Assembly: GCF_004027225.2 (NCBI RefSeq)
Contig: NC_044288.2
Coordinates: 2,138,719-2,202,718, forward strand
Origin: Strigops habroptila
Lineage: Eukaryota; Chordata; Aves; Psittaciformes; Psittacidae
Direction: 5' to 3'
Length of the DNA stretch: 64,000 bases
Shown: positions 1-10,730 of the stretch, one piece after another
How positions within the stretch are numbered: the first letter of the stretch is position 1
Layout of the letters: every line of letters starts with the position of its first letter
Made by a program: the position numbers and the translations under genes
Notes under the pieces: model-generated
What the model was told of the DNA's origin: nothing
The model's database searches: none
What the model saw: only the letters and a program-made list of their open reading frames with translations

Positions 1-943
1 GAGAAGGGGCTGAGCCCCACGGGTGCAGGAGATGCAGTGACCCCCCTGAACCTCGAGGCTGATGCTGATGAACACCCTGAAAAGGAGTGCAGTGCCCCGG
101 CTGAGAGCAAGGGCTGGCAGAACAACAGCAACATGTCCTCTGACTTGGTGGCAGAGTCCCTTGAAGCCTGCCTGGGTAAGAGCCAGGAGCTGTGATCTCT
201 TGCATGGGCTGAGGGAGCTGCTGGTGGGCGCCAGCAGCACAGTAGAGGGCCAAAAACCTTGCAATACCTTGGAGAAGTTAGAGCAGCTCGGTGCAGGAGG
301 GACAGCAGTGGGAATCTTTGTTCCTCTAATAGTTTATTCTTCCATTTCTTTGCAGAAATTCCACTTGTGGACATAAAGGAGCTTCCTCAGACTCGGTCTG
401 GTCTCCAGTCCTACCGAAACCACTTGGTCATGGAGCTGCTGTGGTTGGAACAAGCTATTGTCAGCCGTAAAAACGTAAGGGCCTGGTTCTGCCCCTTCCA
501 AAGCAGTGGGGCAGAGCAATGGGACTGGGGTTGAGTAGTGCTGGATCAGTTACCCAGGGGCTGGGCTGGTTTCATCCAGCACCCTTCAGTTTTCCTTCTC
601 TAGGGGAAAAGAAACCCAAAAGGAATGATGAAGGGGAACAAAAGCTGTCTGGATGTGGTTACAGGCTTTGCTCCTGGCCTGCTGCAGGGACGTTGCAGCT
701 TTGGTAACCACCCTGTCCAGTGCAGTGCCCTGCACCCAGGCACTGGGTGGCTTTGCGCTGCTTGAAAGGTGGCACTTGTGCATCTTCTGGCCAAGTGCAG
801 CGATTCTGCTGGCTAATCTGCAAGGGTGGCTGCCTTCCTCCTCATAGACCCCGGGATTTAATCATTAATACTTGGTTTTCTTTCTCTTGCAGTTCTTGAT
901 GTTGAAACAGAAGCTGGGAACTCCTGGAGGAGGGCATTCCTGA
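1..943 (+). CDS. IQCC: IQCC-like gene, last three exons (5' end outside the window)
   Basis: Exons read as 1-175, 356-474 and 893-943, with GT donors at 176 and 475 and AG acceptors ending at 355 and 892; the phases (1, then 0) join exactly. The product ends in a helical segment with ELLWLEQAIVSRKN followed by FLMLKQKLGTP, then a stop at 941-943. This segment resembles what I remember following the IQ motif in vertebrate IQCC (IQ motif containing C), whose function is poorly known. In human, IQCC lies directly upstream of DCDC2B on the same strand, exactly as here, which supports the name. The calmodulin-binding IQ motif itself would lie upstream of this window and is not seen. The protein stops soon after the conserved helix, whereas the human protein as I remember it continues much further. 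The exon structure is firm; the name is good but unverified. Confidence 0.75.
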
Positions 944-1865
944 GCATAAGGGGCACTTGTATTGGTGTGGAGAAGCTGTGGAGCTCCAGCACTGGTGTCG
1001 TGACGTGGCCTCATGGACAGCAGCAGCTATGGGGAGCTCCAGCTTTCTGGGTTGACGTTTTCCACTTAAGGTGAATGCTGCAAGAAAGCCTTTTATTTCT
1101 TTTAAATGTGAATATTTGGTCAAAGCAGGGGTTGAACATCACTGTGAAGGCAGGAGGTGGTTGTGTGTCCTGGAGGAGTCCCACTGAGACCTCCTTCTAC
1201 AAGAACCCTGTTTCTGTTGGCTGAGCTGCATGGTCCTAGGGGAAAATCAAGGTTAGGAGGACTGTTGCTTAGAGAAGGCTCTTTCTGCCCAGCTCATTGC
1301 TTGTGGCGGAACTAAAATGCCTGAAGGCAGAAGGTGCTTTGAACCTACAGGAACAAACTCTTCTGTGCCAGCCTGTGTGTGATCCATACCAGTGTCTGAG
1401 CTGCGCATTTGGGGTGGCTGCACATCGCAGCTCTGCAGTATCTGGGATCTCCAAGTGCTCGTGGTAGGCTTCAGGAGGTTCCTACCTGTCCGTGCAGTTG
1501 GTGGGGAGCGATGGCACATCAAACCTGACCTTCAGGACATGAGGCTTGGTTCCCAACTCGTGTATCGATGGCCATTGTAGCATCCCTCTGTGTGGCAGTG
1601 ACCTGGATTGGTGCTTGAGGGGGCAAGTAAGGACTTGTGGGGTTCGGAGCTTTGTTATATGTTCCTCTAGTCCAGGAGCACTCAGGGTCCCTCAGAAAGG
1701 GACTTTGCACGTGGTGCTGTGGTTCTTTACTATGACCCCACGTCTTCTGTGGAAACACTCTGCGTTCCTGCTGCCTGAGCAGTCACTCTTGCCCTGTGCT
1801 GGTTGAATCCTTCTGGTCCTGAATGAAGCCGACTTGTTTGTGAATAAAAAGTTTTCCTGATGCTC
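944..1865 (+). other. IQCC: 3'UTR of the IQCC-like gene
   Basis: Non-coding sequence from the stop codon to just past an AATAAA hexamer at 1843-1848. The hexamer is followed within about 20 bases by T/G-rich sequence, as expected downstream of a cleavage site. No competing ORF here has codon-like composition. Confidence 0.6.
1843..1848 (+). promoter_or_regulatory. Poly(A) signal AATAAA of IQCC
   Basis: Canonical AATAAA about 900 bases after the IQCC stop codon, with a T-rich and TG-rich stretch (about 1851-1873) downstream. It is the first canonical hexamer after the stop that I see. Confidence 0.6.
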
Positions 1866-2137
1866 GTCTCTGTCTATTCCTGGCTGGCTCCTGGGCAGAG
1901 CCAAGTGAGTCCATGGTCCATTTCGACCCACAGCATCCTGTTCAGTGCAAAGGGTGGAGCGTCTGCTGGGATGTGGATGTTTGTCTGATACAGACAGGAC
2001 AGAAACCCCTCACACATCTCATGCAGGTAGCAAGTGATGGCAAAGGGGTGACAGCATCTGGATAGTGCTGCTGTGGATGGGACGTGAGCTGCTGCCATAA
2101 AGATACTGGTGCTTACTGTGACTCCAGGCTTGTTAAT

Positions 2138-2302
2138 CAGAGAATCCCAGACTGGTTTGGGTCGGAAGGGACCTTAAAGCTCATCCAGCTCCAACCCCCT
2201 GCCACGGGCAGGGACACCTTCCACTAGAGCAGGTTGCTCCAAGCCCCTGTGTCCAACCTGGCCTTGAACACTGCCAGGGATGGGGCAGCCACAGCTTCTC
2301 TG
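2138..2302 (-). mobile_element. CR1 LINE 3' end, truncated
   Basis: Reverse-strand CR1: the tail (complement of the GGGATTCT type terminus) is at the low-coordinate end, followed by the complement of the GGTCCCTTCCAACCC core and the 'CACTGCCAGGGATGGGGCAGCC' region common to the other copies. It breaks off at about 2302, giving way to the DCDC2B 5' flank. Confidence 0.9.
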
Positions 2303-2633
2303 TTAATCTGAGCCTGGTGGCCGCAGCGCCTGGTGAGGGAGCTCGCAGTGTTCGGTGTCTGAGCATTAAAGAGCCGTGTGGTTCCTGCTTTTCAAATCGA
2401 AAGCTGCTCTTCAGGTTGGCTGATGTGGCCTCCAGGCGGCCCCACAACTTCCTCCGCCTGGGCCTGCATCCATGGAGACAGCAGCTCACATCAGGCAGCG
2501 CTGGGAAGGGACAGTGGAGCCTGAGAGTGGCTGATGGGAGGGTTTGGGCTCAGCAGGAGGCTGCTGGAGCTCTCCTCCGCTCCCCACACTGGTCTGTGTG
2601 TGGTCAGCAGGGCTTCTGCTTGACCCCTGAGAG
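2303..2633 (+). other. DCDC2B upstream region / 5'UTR
   Basis: Unique sequence between a CR1 fragment and the DCDC2B start codon. I see no TATA box or strong CpG island. The transcription start cannot be placed from sequence alone. Confidence 0.4.
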
Positions 2634-5600
2634 ATGAGCTCCCGTGGCTTAGCCCTGGCACCTCCAGCCAAGAACGTGCTGGTGTATCGCAACGGTGACC
2701 CCTTCTTCCCCGGGAGGAGGTTTGTGGTGAACCAGCGGCGGTTCCTGACCTTGGAGATGTTCCTGAACGAGGTGACCAAGAGCATTGATGCACCCATGGC
2801 CGTGAGGAACCTCTACACCCCCCAGCACGGCAGCCGCGTGGCGGGGCTGGGGGACCTGCAGGATGGGTGCCAGTACGTGGCTGCGGGCTTTGAGAGGTTC
2901 AAGAAGCTCGAGTGAGTAGATGGGGTTTGGAGAGCAGCTTTAGATCACCTCGGTGGGGAATGGATTGGGGGGTGAGCGGAAAAACTGGGGTAAGAGGGAG
3001 ACAAACCAAATGAGAAGCAGAGACAGGATAGTTTCTGGGAACTATTAGACTTAGAATCATAGAATCAAGCAGGTTGGAAAAGCTCATCAAGTCCAACGTT
3101 GCCCAGCACTGCCAAGGCCACCACTAACCCATGGCACTGAGGCCTCGGCTACACGGGGTGTGAACACTTGCAGGGACGGTGACTCCAGCCCTGCCCTGGG
3201 CAGCCTGTTCCAATGCCTGAGCACCCTCTGGGGAAGGAATTGTTCCTCAGCTCCATCTAAACCTCCCCCGGTGCGGCTCGAGGCCACATATTCCAGATTG
3301 AATGGAAAATGCAAACATTCCTGATAACATCATTTGATTGTCAGGAAAAAAAGGGAGGCTTGTGTTCTCTGGCAGGATGTTGGGATCGGTGCTGCTCTGC
3401 CTCAAGCACCCTGTGGTGTGTTGGAGGTTCTGCAGCCACCTTCTATCTACCCACAACTGCTTCTGCTTTGCTTTGGTGGAGGTTTTTGTTTTCCAGCCCT
3501 GCACAGTGTGGAACTGGTTTGGCTCGTCCTGAAATAGAGCATTAAAGGAGGTTTTGTGACAGCCCTTGAGAGGATGTGTCTGTGTGTGAGGTGAATTTGG
3601 CTCCCTGGTGTGTTTTGTTGAGGGGGTGCTCCAGTCTGCATTAACACCAGCCAGCCCTTGGAGCCTTCCTCCAGCACAAAGGAATAAAACCTTCTGGGTG
3701 CTGTATTTGGCTGGGAATTTCTTAAATGTGGAGGCCTTTCATTTAGACTAAAGTTCTGGGAGACCATGAGCTGAGGCACCTGGGGAATGGGGACAGAAGG
3801 GACCCAAATAAGTGCCCGTGCACCAAGGCACAGCAGTCAGTGGTTTCCTTGCTGTGTGGTGCAGCTGGTGGTGGTGTCTTGTTCTCACAGCTATTTAAAT
3901 CATGGAAGGAAGGAGCTCCATGGAACAAGGAACAACGAGGGTCTGCAGGTGAGTCCTGGAGGTGATGGGTGCAGGCGGGAACGCAGAAGGAGGTCTGAGG
4001 GACATTAGGGCTGGCACTGATGAAGCTGAAGTTGAGGTTGAAGGCTGTGAGGTGCCCGGTGAGATCAGGTAAAAGTGCCACAGGAATCAGTGGGACGTGT
4101 GAGACAGCCCAGCGGCTGCTGCTGCTGCGTCCCTTCATCCCCCTTAGCAATCCTTAGGGAAGGATCTGTGCTCCTCGCACACTCAGCTGTGTGCTGAGCC
4201 TCACCAGCCTTGCTGTTGCTGGCAACAAACCCCTCCTAGCAGCAGCAGGGCTGCAGACAGGGCCGGAGGTGTCCCAGGGCCAGCAGATCCTGATGGAGGA
4301 AAGGGAACAGCCCCGGGAGGCTCCGTGCCAGGGCTGTGGCTGTTCTCGTGCACTGAACTCCGTCTCTAGTTCCACGCTGCAGCTCCCTGGAAGTCCCGAT
4401 GGCAGAAGGACACCCGCCTGCCCTGCACCATCCAGTAAGTGCCCCACGGGTTTCTCCTTGGAGGGTCTCTGCGAATGTTTTTGGAGGAGGGAATTGCTCT
4501 GTGAGATCCTGGGAATGCTCCCCCATAGGGACAATTCCCAGCTTCTACCAGAAGTGTTTGGCATAAATATTATCCAGGCATCAGTGGCTGCCTTTCCCCC
4601 CTCCCCATCTTCCCCAGCTGCAGGATACCGGCTCATCGCCTGCTCTGGGTTGTTTCTTCCACAGTGTTTTCCGGAATGGGGATTTGCTGAGCCCTCCTTT
4701 CCCTCTGCCAGTCTCCAAGAGCACCCTGCTGCAGTGGGATTCACTCTTGGCCACGGTGACAGAGAAAGCCGCCCTGCACAGCGGAGCTGTCAGTAGGTTA
4801 GTGTCTGGATAAGGCTCTGCTGGCTCCTGTTTCCATACATTCAGCACATAAGCAGCTCTGGTTTAGCAGAGGGCTGGGAGCTCAGCCAGCCACTTCCAGG
4901 CTGCTTTTGCAAACTCATTTGATTTTCAGGTTTTCCCATCTTTAAATGAGAGAGAACCCCAGTGCTTAGTGAGGAGGGCTGATGGTGCTGGTGGGCTGCT
5001 GGAAAAATGAGCCAACAATAAAGCATGGGATAAAGAGGAGTTTATGTCTAAGAGGGGTGGGCTTTTATCCAACAAATAGAGCCTGCCTTCCTCTCATACA
5101 TCTGTTTACTGACACCCAAGGGGAAAGCTGAGATCTACTGCATCCCACTGATCACTGGCTGTAATATTTCTGCATACTTCCTTGGAGTAATATGAGCAGT
5201 GATTGATCCTCTGTCTTGTCTCATCCCTGTTTACCACTTGGCACTTGTTTTCTTCCATGGTCTGGGTCTCGTCTCGGCTCTGAACCCTTTGCTGTCTCTT
5301 CCTTGAGGCTCTGCAGGCTGGATGGAACCTGGGTGTCTGGTGGAGAGGAGCTGGTGAATGGTGGGTACTATGTGGCAGTGGGAAATGAGGAGTACAAGAA
5401 ACTGCCTTACTTTGAGCTGCTGGTGCCCCAGGATCCTGCCAGGAGGACACTGTGGTACGTAGACTGCAGCCGAGGGGCTTAAAGAATCCTCTCTGTGGCC
5501 TTCAGCTAAAGCCGTCCTTTTTGTGCCCCTCCTGTTCGGTGCTGTCTGCTTCAGGGCTTCAGTTTTGCTTCATGTGTTGGAAGTTTAGGAAGAAATAATG

Positions 5601-8339
5601 TGTTTGCCAAGCTCTCAGTGTAAGGGCACTGAAGAGCATCTGCCCATGAGGCCGGGCCCTGAATCTGCTGCTTTGTTACAGGAACCACCCAAAAAACAGG
5701 AGCAAAAGGCACCGCCGGAGGGTGAGTGGCTCGGCTGGCGCGGGGCCATGTGTGCTGCGATCCCTGTCGTTGCTGCACCATCCCTCCACAAGCAGTGGAT
5801 GTGTCCGGCAACCTCCATTCCCAATTGCCATGGCTAGGGTACCCTTGCTTGCACCATTCCCAAAGGAATGGGGCTAGAGGCAGTGATGTGGCCAGATCAC
5901 ACTTGAATTAAATCTCACTGCCCATAGAAAAGCTCCTTCAGGCGGCCTTGCTCACCTCTCCTCCTCCTCATGGGCAGGGAGATTCCATCTGGAGCTGGGA
6001 TATCTTTCCTTTGGGGGTAAAATGCCCCACAGAGATTCAGGAGCTGGGCTATCCTAGACTGTCCATTGAAATGTGTGTCTGTGCTATCTGCTTTTAAAGT
6101 TTCCTATTCCTTTGTTTTCAGCTTGGGGAACTCTGTGCCACCTCCCAGGGCAGAGCTGGTGACTCTGCTCTCGCTGAACCACCTCAACAGGTAGCAGTGA
6201 GTGCCAAAAGTGGTTTATGTGTTCCCTATATCTGTAACACTTGTAGTATCAACTTCAAACCCTGCTCAGAGATTGCAGTGTTGCAGCTTTGTACCAGGCA
6301 GGAGCAAGAGTCATAGGGGAAAGCTGCCCTAAAACTCCTCTTGTTCTACAAACTGCTTTATGAAGGCCTGTCAGAATTGTGTGCTGAATCCTTGCAGCTG
6401 GATGGTCGCAGGATGCAGACCACAGGAGCTGCAGAGGAAGACAAGATCCCAGCTGCTTTTCCACAAGTGCAGAGGCAAGCCAGGAAATCTCACCTCAAAG
6501 AGGAGTCCCTTTTCCATGCTAAACCTCTTTGTGCGGGACAAAACAGAAGGAGCAACAGGGATGTGCAGCACTGGCCTGATGAAGGTAAAGGACACTGCTG
6601 TAAGTGTAAAGGAAGAGTGGCTTTACTTTGATGCTAACGGACTAAATGCCTGCAGGTGCACTGAAAGCAAGCAGTGAGGAATCCAGTAACTTCTGTATTT
6701 CTGCTTCTTTCCTCACCTCACCTGGACCTTTTTGTCACCTCAGCATGACCAGGACATGGCAGTACCCTTTGAACAGCTTTTTTCTTTTCTTTTCTTCTCC
6801 TTGCAGAGGAAAGTGTCCATAAAACCAGAGATCTGAGGGAGGAGATGCGAGCTGCCCAGGAAGAGAAAGAGGACAACCACAGAAGAGAGGATGTACGCAG
6901 CGACCAGGTCAGCTCTAAGTCCCATTTGTTAGGTTTATGAAGCACTGCGCTTCTCTCTGCCATGTGTAAAGGTGCAAGTAACCAGCAGGGGGAAGCTCAC
7001 AAACCGGGGGACAGTGTGCAGGAAACCGTGCTTAGAGCGACCGTCATCTGGGTAATGAGCACTTCCCCTCTGGAGTGTGAGTTAGAGCTTCCCAGCACAG
7101 GAAGGATGCTGCAGAGGGACTCTTCATCAGGGACTGGAGTGATAGGACAAGGGGTGATGGGTTTAAACTGAAACAGGGGAAGTTCAGGTTGGATCTAAGG
7201 CAGAAGCTCTTCCCTGTGAGGGTGCTGAGGCCCTGGCACAGGGTGCCCAGAGAAGTGATAAATGCTCCATCCCTGGCAGTGTTCAAGGCCAGGTCGGACA
7301 GAGCCTTGGGTGACATGATCTAGTGTGAGGCATCCCTGCCCATGGCAGGGGGTTGGAACTGGATGGTCTTAAGGTCCTTTCCAACCCAAACCAGTCTGTG
7401 ATTCTATGCTATCAAAGGCTTTCCTAGTTTTTGGGGGTTTTTTTGGTGTCTACTCTTTCTATCCTTACTCCTGTTCCAGAGAGCTGCAGAACAACTTATA
7501 GCAAAAGCTAAAATGACAGACCCCAGTAAGGTTTTTATTCTACTTAGTGGTTCTATCAAGTGTGTAAAACCCTTCCTGGCTGCGTTCAGAGTTCTGACAC
7601 TAAAATTCACAACCCTCAGTTATAACTTGTTAAACAGAACTTGCCTGTAGCCAAGTGAAGCTTGGAAGCTGGCATGGAATAAACATGTAATTCATCAAAT
7701 GAACGCATTTCTTAGCTAGTGACAAGTTAGGGTTTTCCCCTTTCCTTATAAAGGGGATGTGGGATGACACATTATATTGGAGGTGATTCACAGCTCTGCC
7801 TAGGTAGGCTCTTTGGATGAATTAGAACTTCAAAGGAAAACAACTCCTTTGAACTTAAAGGAGAGAAAGCTCTAGTACAGAATGAGCTGATGGCTGCTCA
7901 GGGGGGAGCCTGGTGTGCTGTGTCTGCTCGAGAGGCTGGGCAGCATTTCTCAGTGGTTGGGCACTGCCAGCCTTTCCCCCTGGATCACACTGTTGTTAAT
8001 ATTTGAGTGTCACAGCTCTCCTCTGCAGCGGGACAGAATCATTAGGCATTAACTAAACTACCTCTGAATTAAGTGTAGAGACCCAAGTTTACATACCAAA
8101 GCCATCTACGTACCAAAGCCATGGTAAGACTGGAAAGGGAATCCAGGAATTTAATCCCGGGATCTTTCTGTAATAGTGAAGTGTGACGTTAATTTCTTTC
8201 TCAGCACAAAAAGGCTACAGCCAAATCACCAGGGGCTGTGGCAAGGAAAAGGGATGCCAGTGACTCTGAGGATGACAAGCACCAAATGATGCTGCCCCTG
8301 GCAGGAAAGAGCTCGGAGGAGGTGGCAGAGGGAGTGTGA
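2634..8339 (+). CDS. DCDC2B: Doublecortin domain-containing protein 2B
   Basis: Microtubule-associated doublecortin-family protein. Exons read as 2634-2911, 3891-3948, 4370-4434, 4665-4796, 5308-5454, 5682-5721, 6122-6190, 6398-6584, 6807-6907, 7480-7530 and 8205-8339; all phases join, giving 420 residues. DC domain 1 is about residues 13-95, from [16 protein letters not shown] to [17 protein letters not shown] domain 2 is about 133-220, from [14 protein letters not shown] to [20 protein letters not shown]. These match the human protein as I remember it (about 350 residues). The tail is basic and charged, with no known fold. The ATG is the first in frame and starts a family-typical N-terminus. 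Exons 1-6 are firm. Exons 7-9 have good splice sites. Exon 10 needs a weak AAG/GTTTTT donor to stay in frame with exon 11, because the stronger GTAAGG donor at 7526 would shift it. The true C-terminus is therefore uncertain. Confidence 0.87.
3053..3290 (-). mobile_element. CR1 LINE 3' end, older type
   Basis: Reverse-strand CR1 with an ATAGAATCA tail at 3057-3066, then 'CAGGTTGGAAAAGCTCATCAAGTCC' type sequence and 'GGCAGCCTGTTCCAATGCCTGA'. It belongs to a different subfamily from most copies in this window. It sits in DCDC2B intron 1. Confidence 0.88.
7113..7408 (+). mobile_element. CR1 LINE 3' end
   Basis: Forward CR1 in DCDC2B intron 9. It contains the shared 'GGCAGAAGCTCTTCCCTGTGAGGG' block, 'CCATCCCTGGCAGTGTTCAAGGCCAGG' and a terminal 'CAGTCTGTGATTCTATG' tail. 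It is more diverged than the youngest copies. Confidence 0.92.
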
Positions 8340-9287
8340 TAGGAGAAGAGGTACGTTCAGGTGCACCTCTACCTGCACAGCTGCAGCAACAGGAGCATGT
8401 GAATCCCAGATTTCTGGACCACCACGGCCTGGCCAAGCTTTCTGATGGATTCACAAAGTCTCCTAAAATCAAGCATCCTCATCATCTGGGCTTGAGAACC
8501 ACAATACCAGTGAGCAACGCACCAGATGCCCAATATTGTTAAATAATGATCTTTCCCCTTTTCTGCTGCTTGTCTGAACTCTAATTCAGCTGGTTTGGAT
8601 CTGAACTTGGGAAGAAGGAATTACTAAATAGAATAGAGGCCTTTTACACTTTTCTCTGCCAGGAAGTTTGTTCTCTGTTAGGTACTTCTTATAATGAGAT
8701 GTCATTGCATCACATCCCTCTGCTTTGGAATGCTTGGATGATGTTTGCAGCAATCAAACCCATTCCCCAAAACTATATGTATTTTATTTCTGTGAACTTG
8801 TTTTAGGAGCAGCTGCCTGATTTCAGAGTAGTCGTAGTAATAAACAGCTCTTGGATTGACCCTCCTTGTGCAAAGGTTTCTGTGCTTCCCACCCTAGTGT
8901 TTTTGATTACAGAAGCCACTTTCACAAGCTTGGCCACAAAACCAGGGAGTTCTTAAATAGATTTCTTTTATATTAAATTCAATTAGTCAATGTTAAACAG
9001 TTTATTAATCATTTATTACCCCCCCCCCCAGTGATGAACAAGACGATTCAATCCTCCTTGCCTTGGAACACCCCCTGATAAGAAATTCCTTAAGATATTA
9101 ACCAGGATGTCCTTGCAACATGCCTTGTTCCACCCTGGTGCTCAGGGAATACAGGCCATGCTTTGACAGTTTTGGGCATCTGTGTATCAAAATAGAGCTT
9201 CCTGGGTCTGCTGCTGAGCCAGAAGCCCCCTTTCAGCCACAGGGGGTTACCTTAGAACAGGTTCTTTTCCTCTGTTTCTCACTGCAG
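8340..9287 (+). other. Probable DCDC2B 3'UTR and flank
   Basis: Holds an AATAAA at 8839-8844, about 500 bases after the stop codon, and an 11-base C run at 9019-9029. A strong-looking donor (GTACGT) starts at 8351, twelve bases after the stop. The frame 8336-8542 is open but has no clear acceptor, so I do not call it a gene. Confidence 0.4.
8839..8844 (+). promoter_or_regulatory. Candidate poly(A) signal AATAAA of DCDC2B
   Basis: Canonical hexamer about 500 bases downstream of the DCDC2B stop, with TG-rich sequence shortly after (about 8862-8885). If extra exons further downstream are used, this would be an alternative 3' end. Confidence 0.45.
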
Positions 9288-9329
9288 CTTGGTCACGAAC
9301 CAGCCACGCAGAGCGTGATTCCGAGGGGG
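9288..9329 (+). other. Candidate 42-base exon after DCDC2B
   Basis: A long pyrimidine tract and CAG acceptor (about 9261-9287) and a perfect GTGAGT donor (9330-9335) bracket 42 bases that are open in phase 0/0 (peptide LGHEPATQSVIPRG). The splice signals are as good as those of the confirmed exons. It could be an alternative DCDC2B tail exon that replaces the stop-containing exon at 8205. I do not recognise the peptide. Confidence 0.3.
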
Positions 9330-9969
9330 GTGAGTAGCATTCCTGCTGCAGCCCCTGTGGAAATGAACAGGAATCTATTGGCAACTTGCCTCCTTTAACC
9401 TGCTCAGTCAGCTCCTTGCAGGATGCAAAGGTGTGGGAGCAGGGGCTGGACGTTTGCTCTTTGGGAGCTGTTTTTCAGGACACCTGACGGCGCTCCCCAG
9501 AGAGGCAGTGTGCAGATGGAGCTCTGGGTGGCAAAGCAAAGGTGGATTGCCATGGTGGTGCCTCCGTTCCGGAGCTCTCCGTGTGTAGGTGATGCAGTCA
9601 GTCCCAAAAGGGTCTGACTCCTTGGCTCCACCTTACACAGGAGAAACTGAGGCACAGAACTGCAACACGACCTCCCAGGAGTGAGGAGGAGAGCTGGTCT
9701 CAGTCCAGGGCTCTGTCCAAGGGCAGCACAGGCTTTGTGAGATGGAACTGGGAGCTTTAATCCCAGCACACGCTGCCTTCTGCATTGGAAAACCTTTCTC
9801 TTCCTACCCACGGGCGTTTCCGATGTACTGCCCGTTCTCAGCCAGCTTTGCTCATTGCTATCCTCTTACCAGGTCACAGCCCTCTGACCAACATCTTTCC
9901 TTCCTAACATGGATGAGCTCTGCAGCACCTCAGTGGGTTCCTTGCTTCCTAGGATAGGACATGCCCTTT

Positions 9970-10258
9970 TTACAAGGGCCTGTAGGGACAGGACAAGGGG
10001 AATGGCTTTAACCTGCCAGAGGGGAGATTGAGATGAGCTCTGAGGCAGAAGCTCTTCCCTGTGAGGGTGCTGAGGCGCTGGCACAGGGTGCCCAGAGAAG
10101 CTGTGGCTGCCCCATCCCTGGCAGTGTTCAAGGCCAGGTTGGACACAGGGGCTTGGAGCAACCTGCTCTAGTGGAAGGTGTCCCTGCCCATGGCAGGGGT
10201 TGGAGCTGGAGGAGCTTTAAGGTCCCTCCAACCCAAACCAGCCTGGGATTCTGTGATA
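9970..10258 (+). mobile_element. CR1 LINE 3' end, young copy
   Basis: Forward CR1, near-identical to the copies at 22.2, 41.2 and 46.0 kb, starting near 'GGGCCTGTAGGGACAGGAC' and ending in 'GGGATTCTGTGATACTATG'. The frame open through it ([20 protein letters not shown]...) recurs in at least six other CR1 copies here and is not a gene. Confidence 0.95.
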
Positions 10259-10260
10259 CT

Positions 10261-10730
10261 ATGAAAGAGACTGTTCTTTTTCATGGAGAAGAAGTAGATC
10301 AGAAGAGGCCTGAAGGTGAAGAAACCTTGGCTGGAAGAATCCAGACCTACCAGGAGGGATCACAATTCCTCAGTCCCAGCAGGACAAGCGACAGCTTGTT
10401 TGACATGATGGTATGGTGGAGACTGACCCAGAAGACTCTGCCTAATGCCACCTAACCCACAGGGTGCATGTGGTGCTCCAGTCCGTGCTCCTGATGGCAG
10501 CTCTGAGGTCCCCACGCGTGTCCCCACTTTCTGGCCGCATCCCTGTGTTCCCAGAGAGGCTCCTGTTGTGCTGTTCAGTTCCACCATCTACTGGTCATTG
10601 CTGGGGATGACACAGAGCAGCCACTGCTGGGCAAGGCGAGAGGCCGAGAGGCCAAGAGGCATCGCAGGACCCGCGTTCACCACGCACCTACCTCACACAC
10701 CTCTTGCTCCTCCATTATATCGCATCTTCC
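10261..10730 (+). other. Unassigned coding-like segments after DCDC2B
   Basis: Directly after a CR1 tail, 10261-10410 is open with a protein-like acidic composition (FHGEEVDQKRPEGEETLAGR) and ends at a GTATGG donor-like site. A second open stretch, about 10599-10730, carries EQPLLGKARGREAKRHRR before a stop. Neither has a convincing acceptor, and I recognise no family. They may be alternative C-terminal DCDC2B exons or exon relics. Confidence 0.2.

Noticed and set aside
5106-5450. 114-codon - strand ORF
   Set aside because: Antisense shadow of DCDC2B exon 5, which carries the second doublecortin domain.
10033-10455. 140-codon ORF starting MSSEAEALP
   Set aside because: The first 75 codons are CR1 sequence repeated at seven loci. 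Only the part after 10260 is kept as a doubtful coding-like segment.
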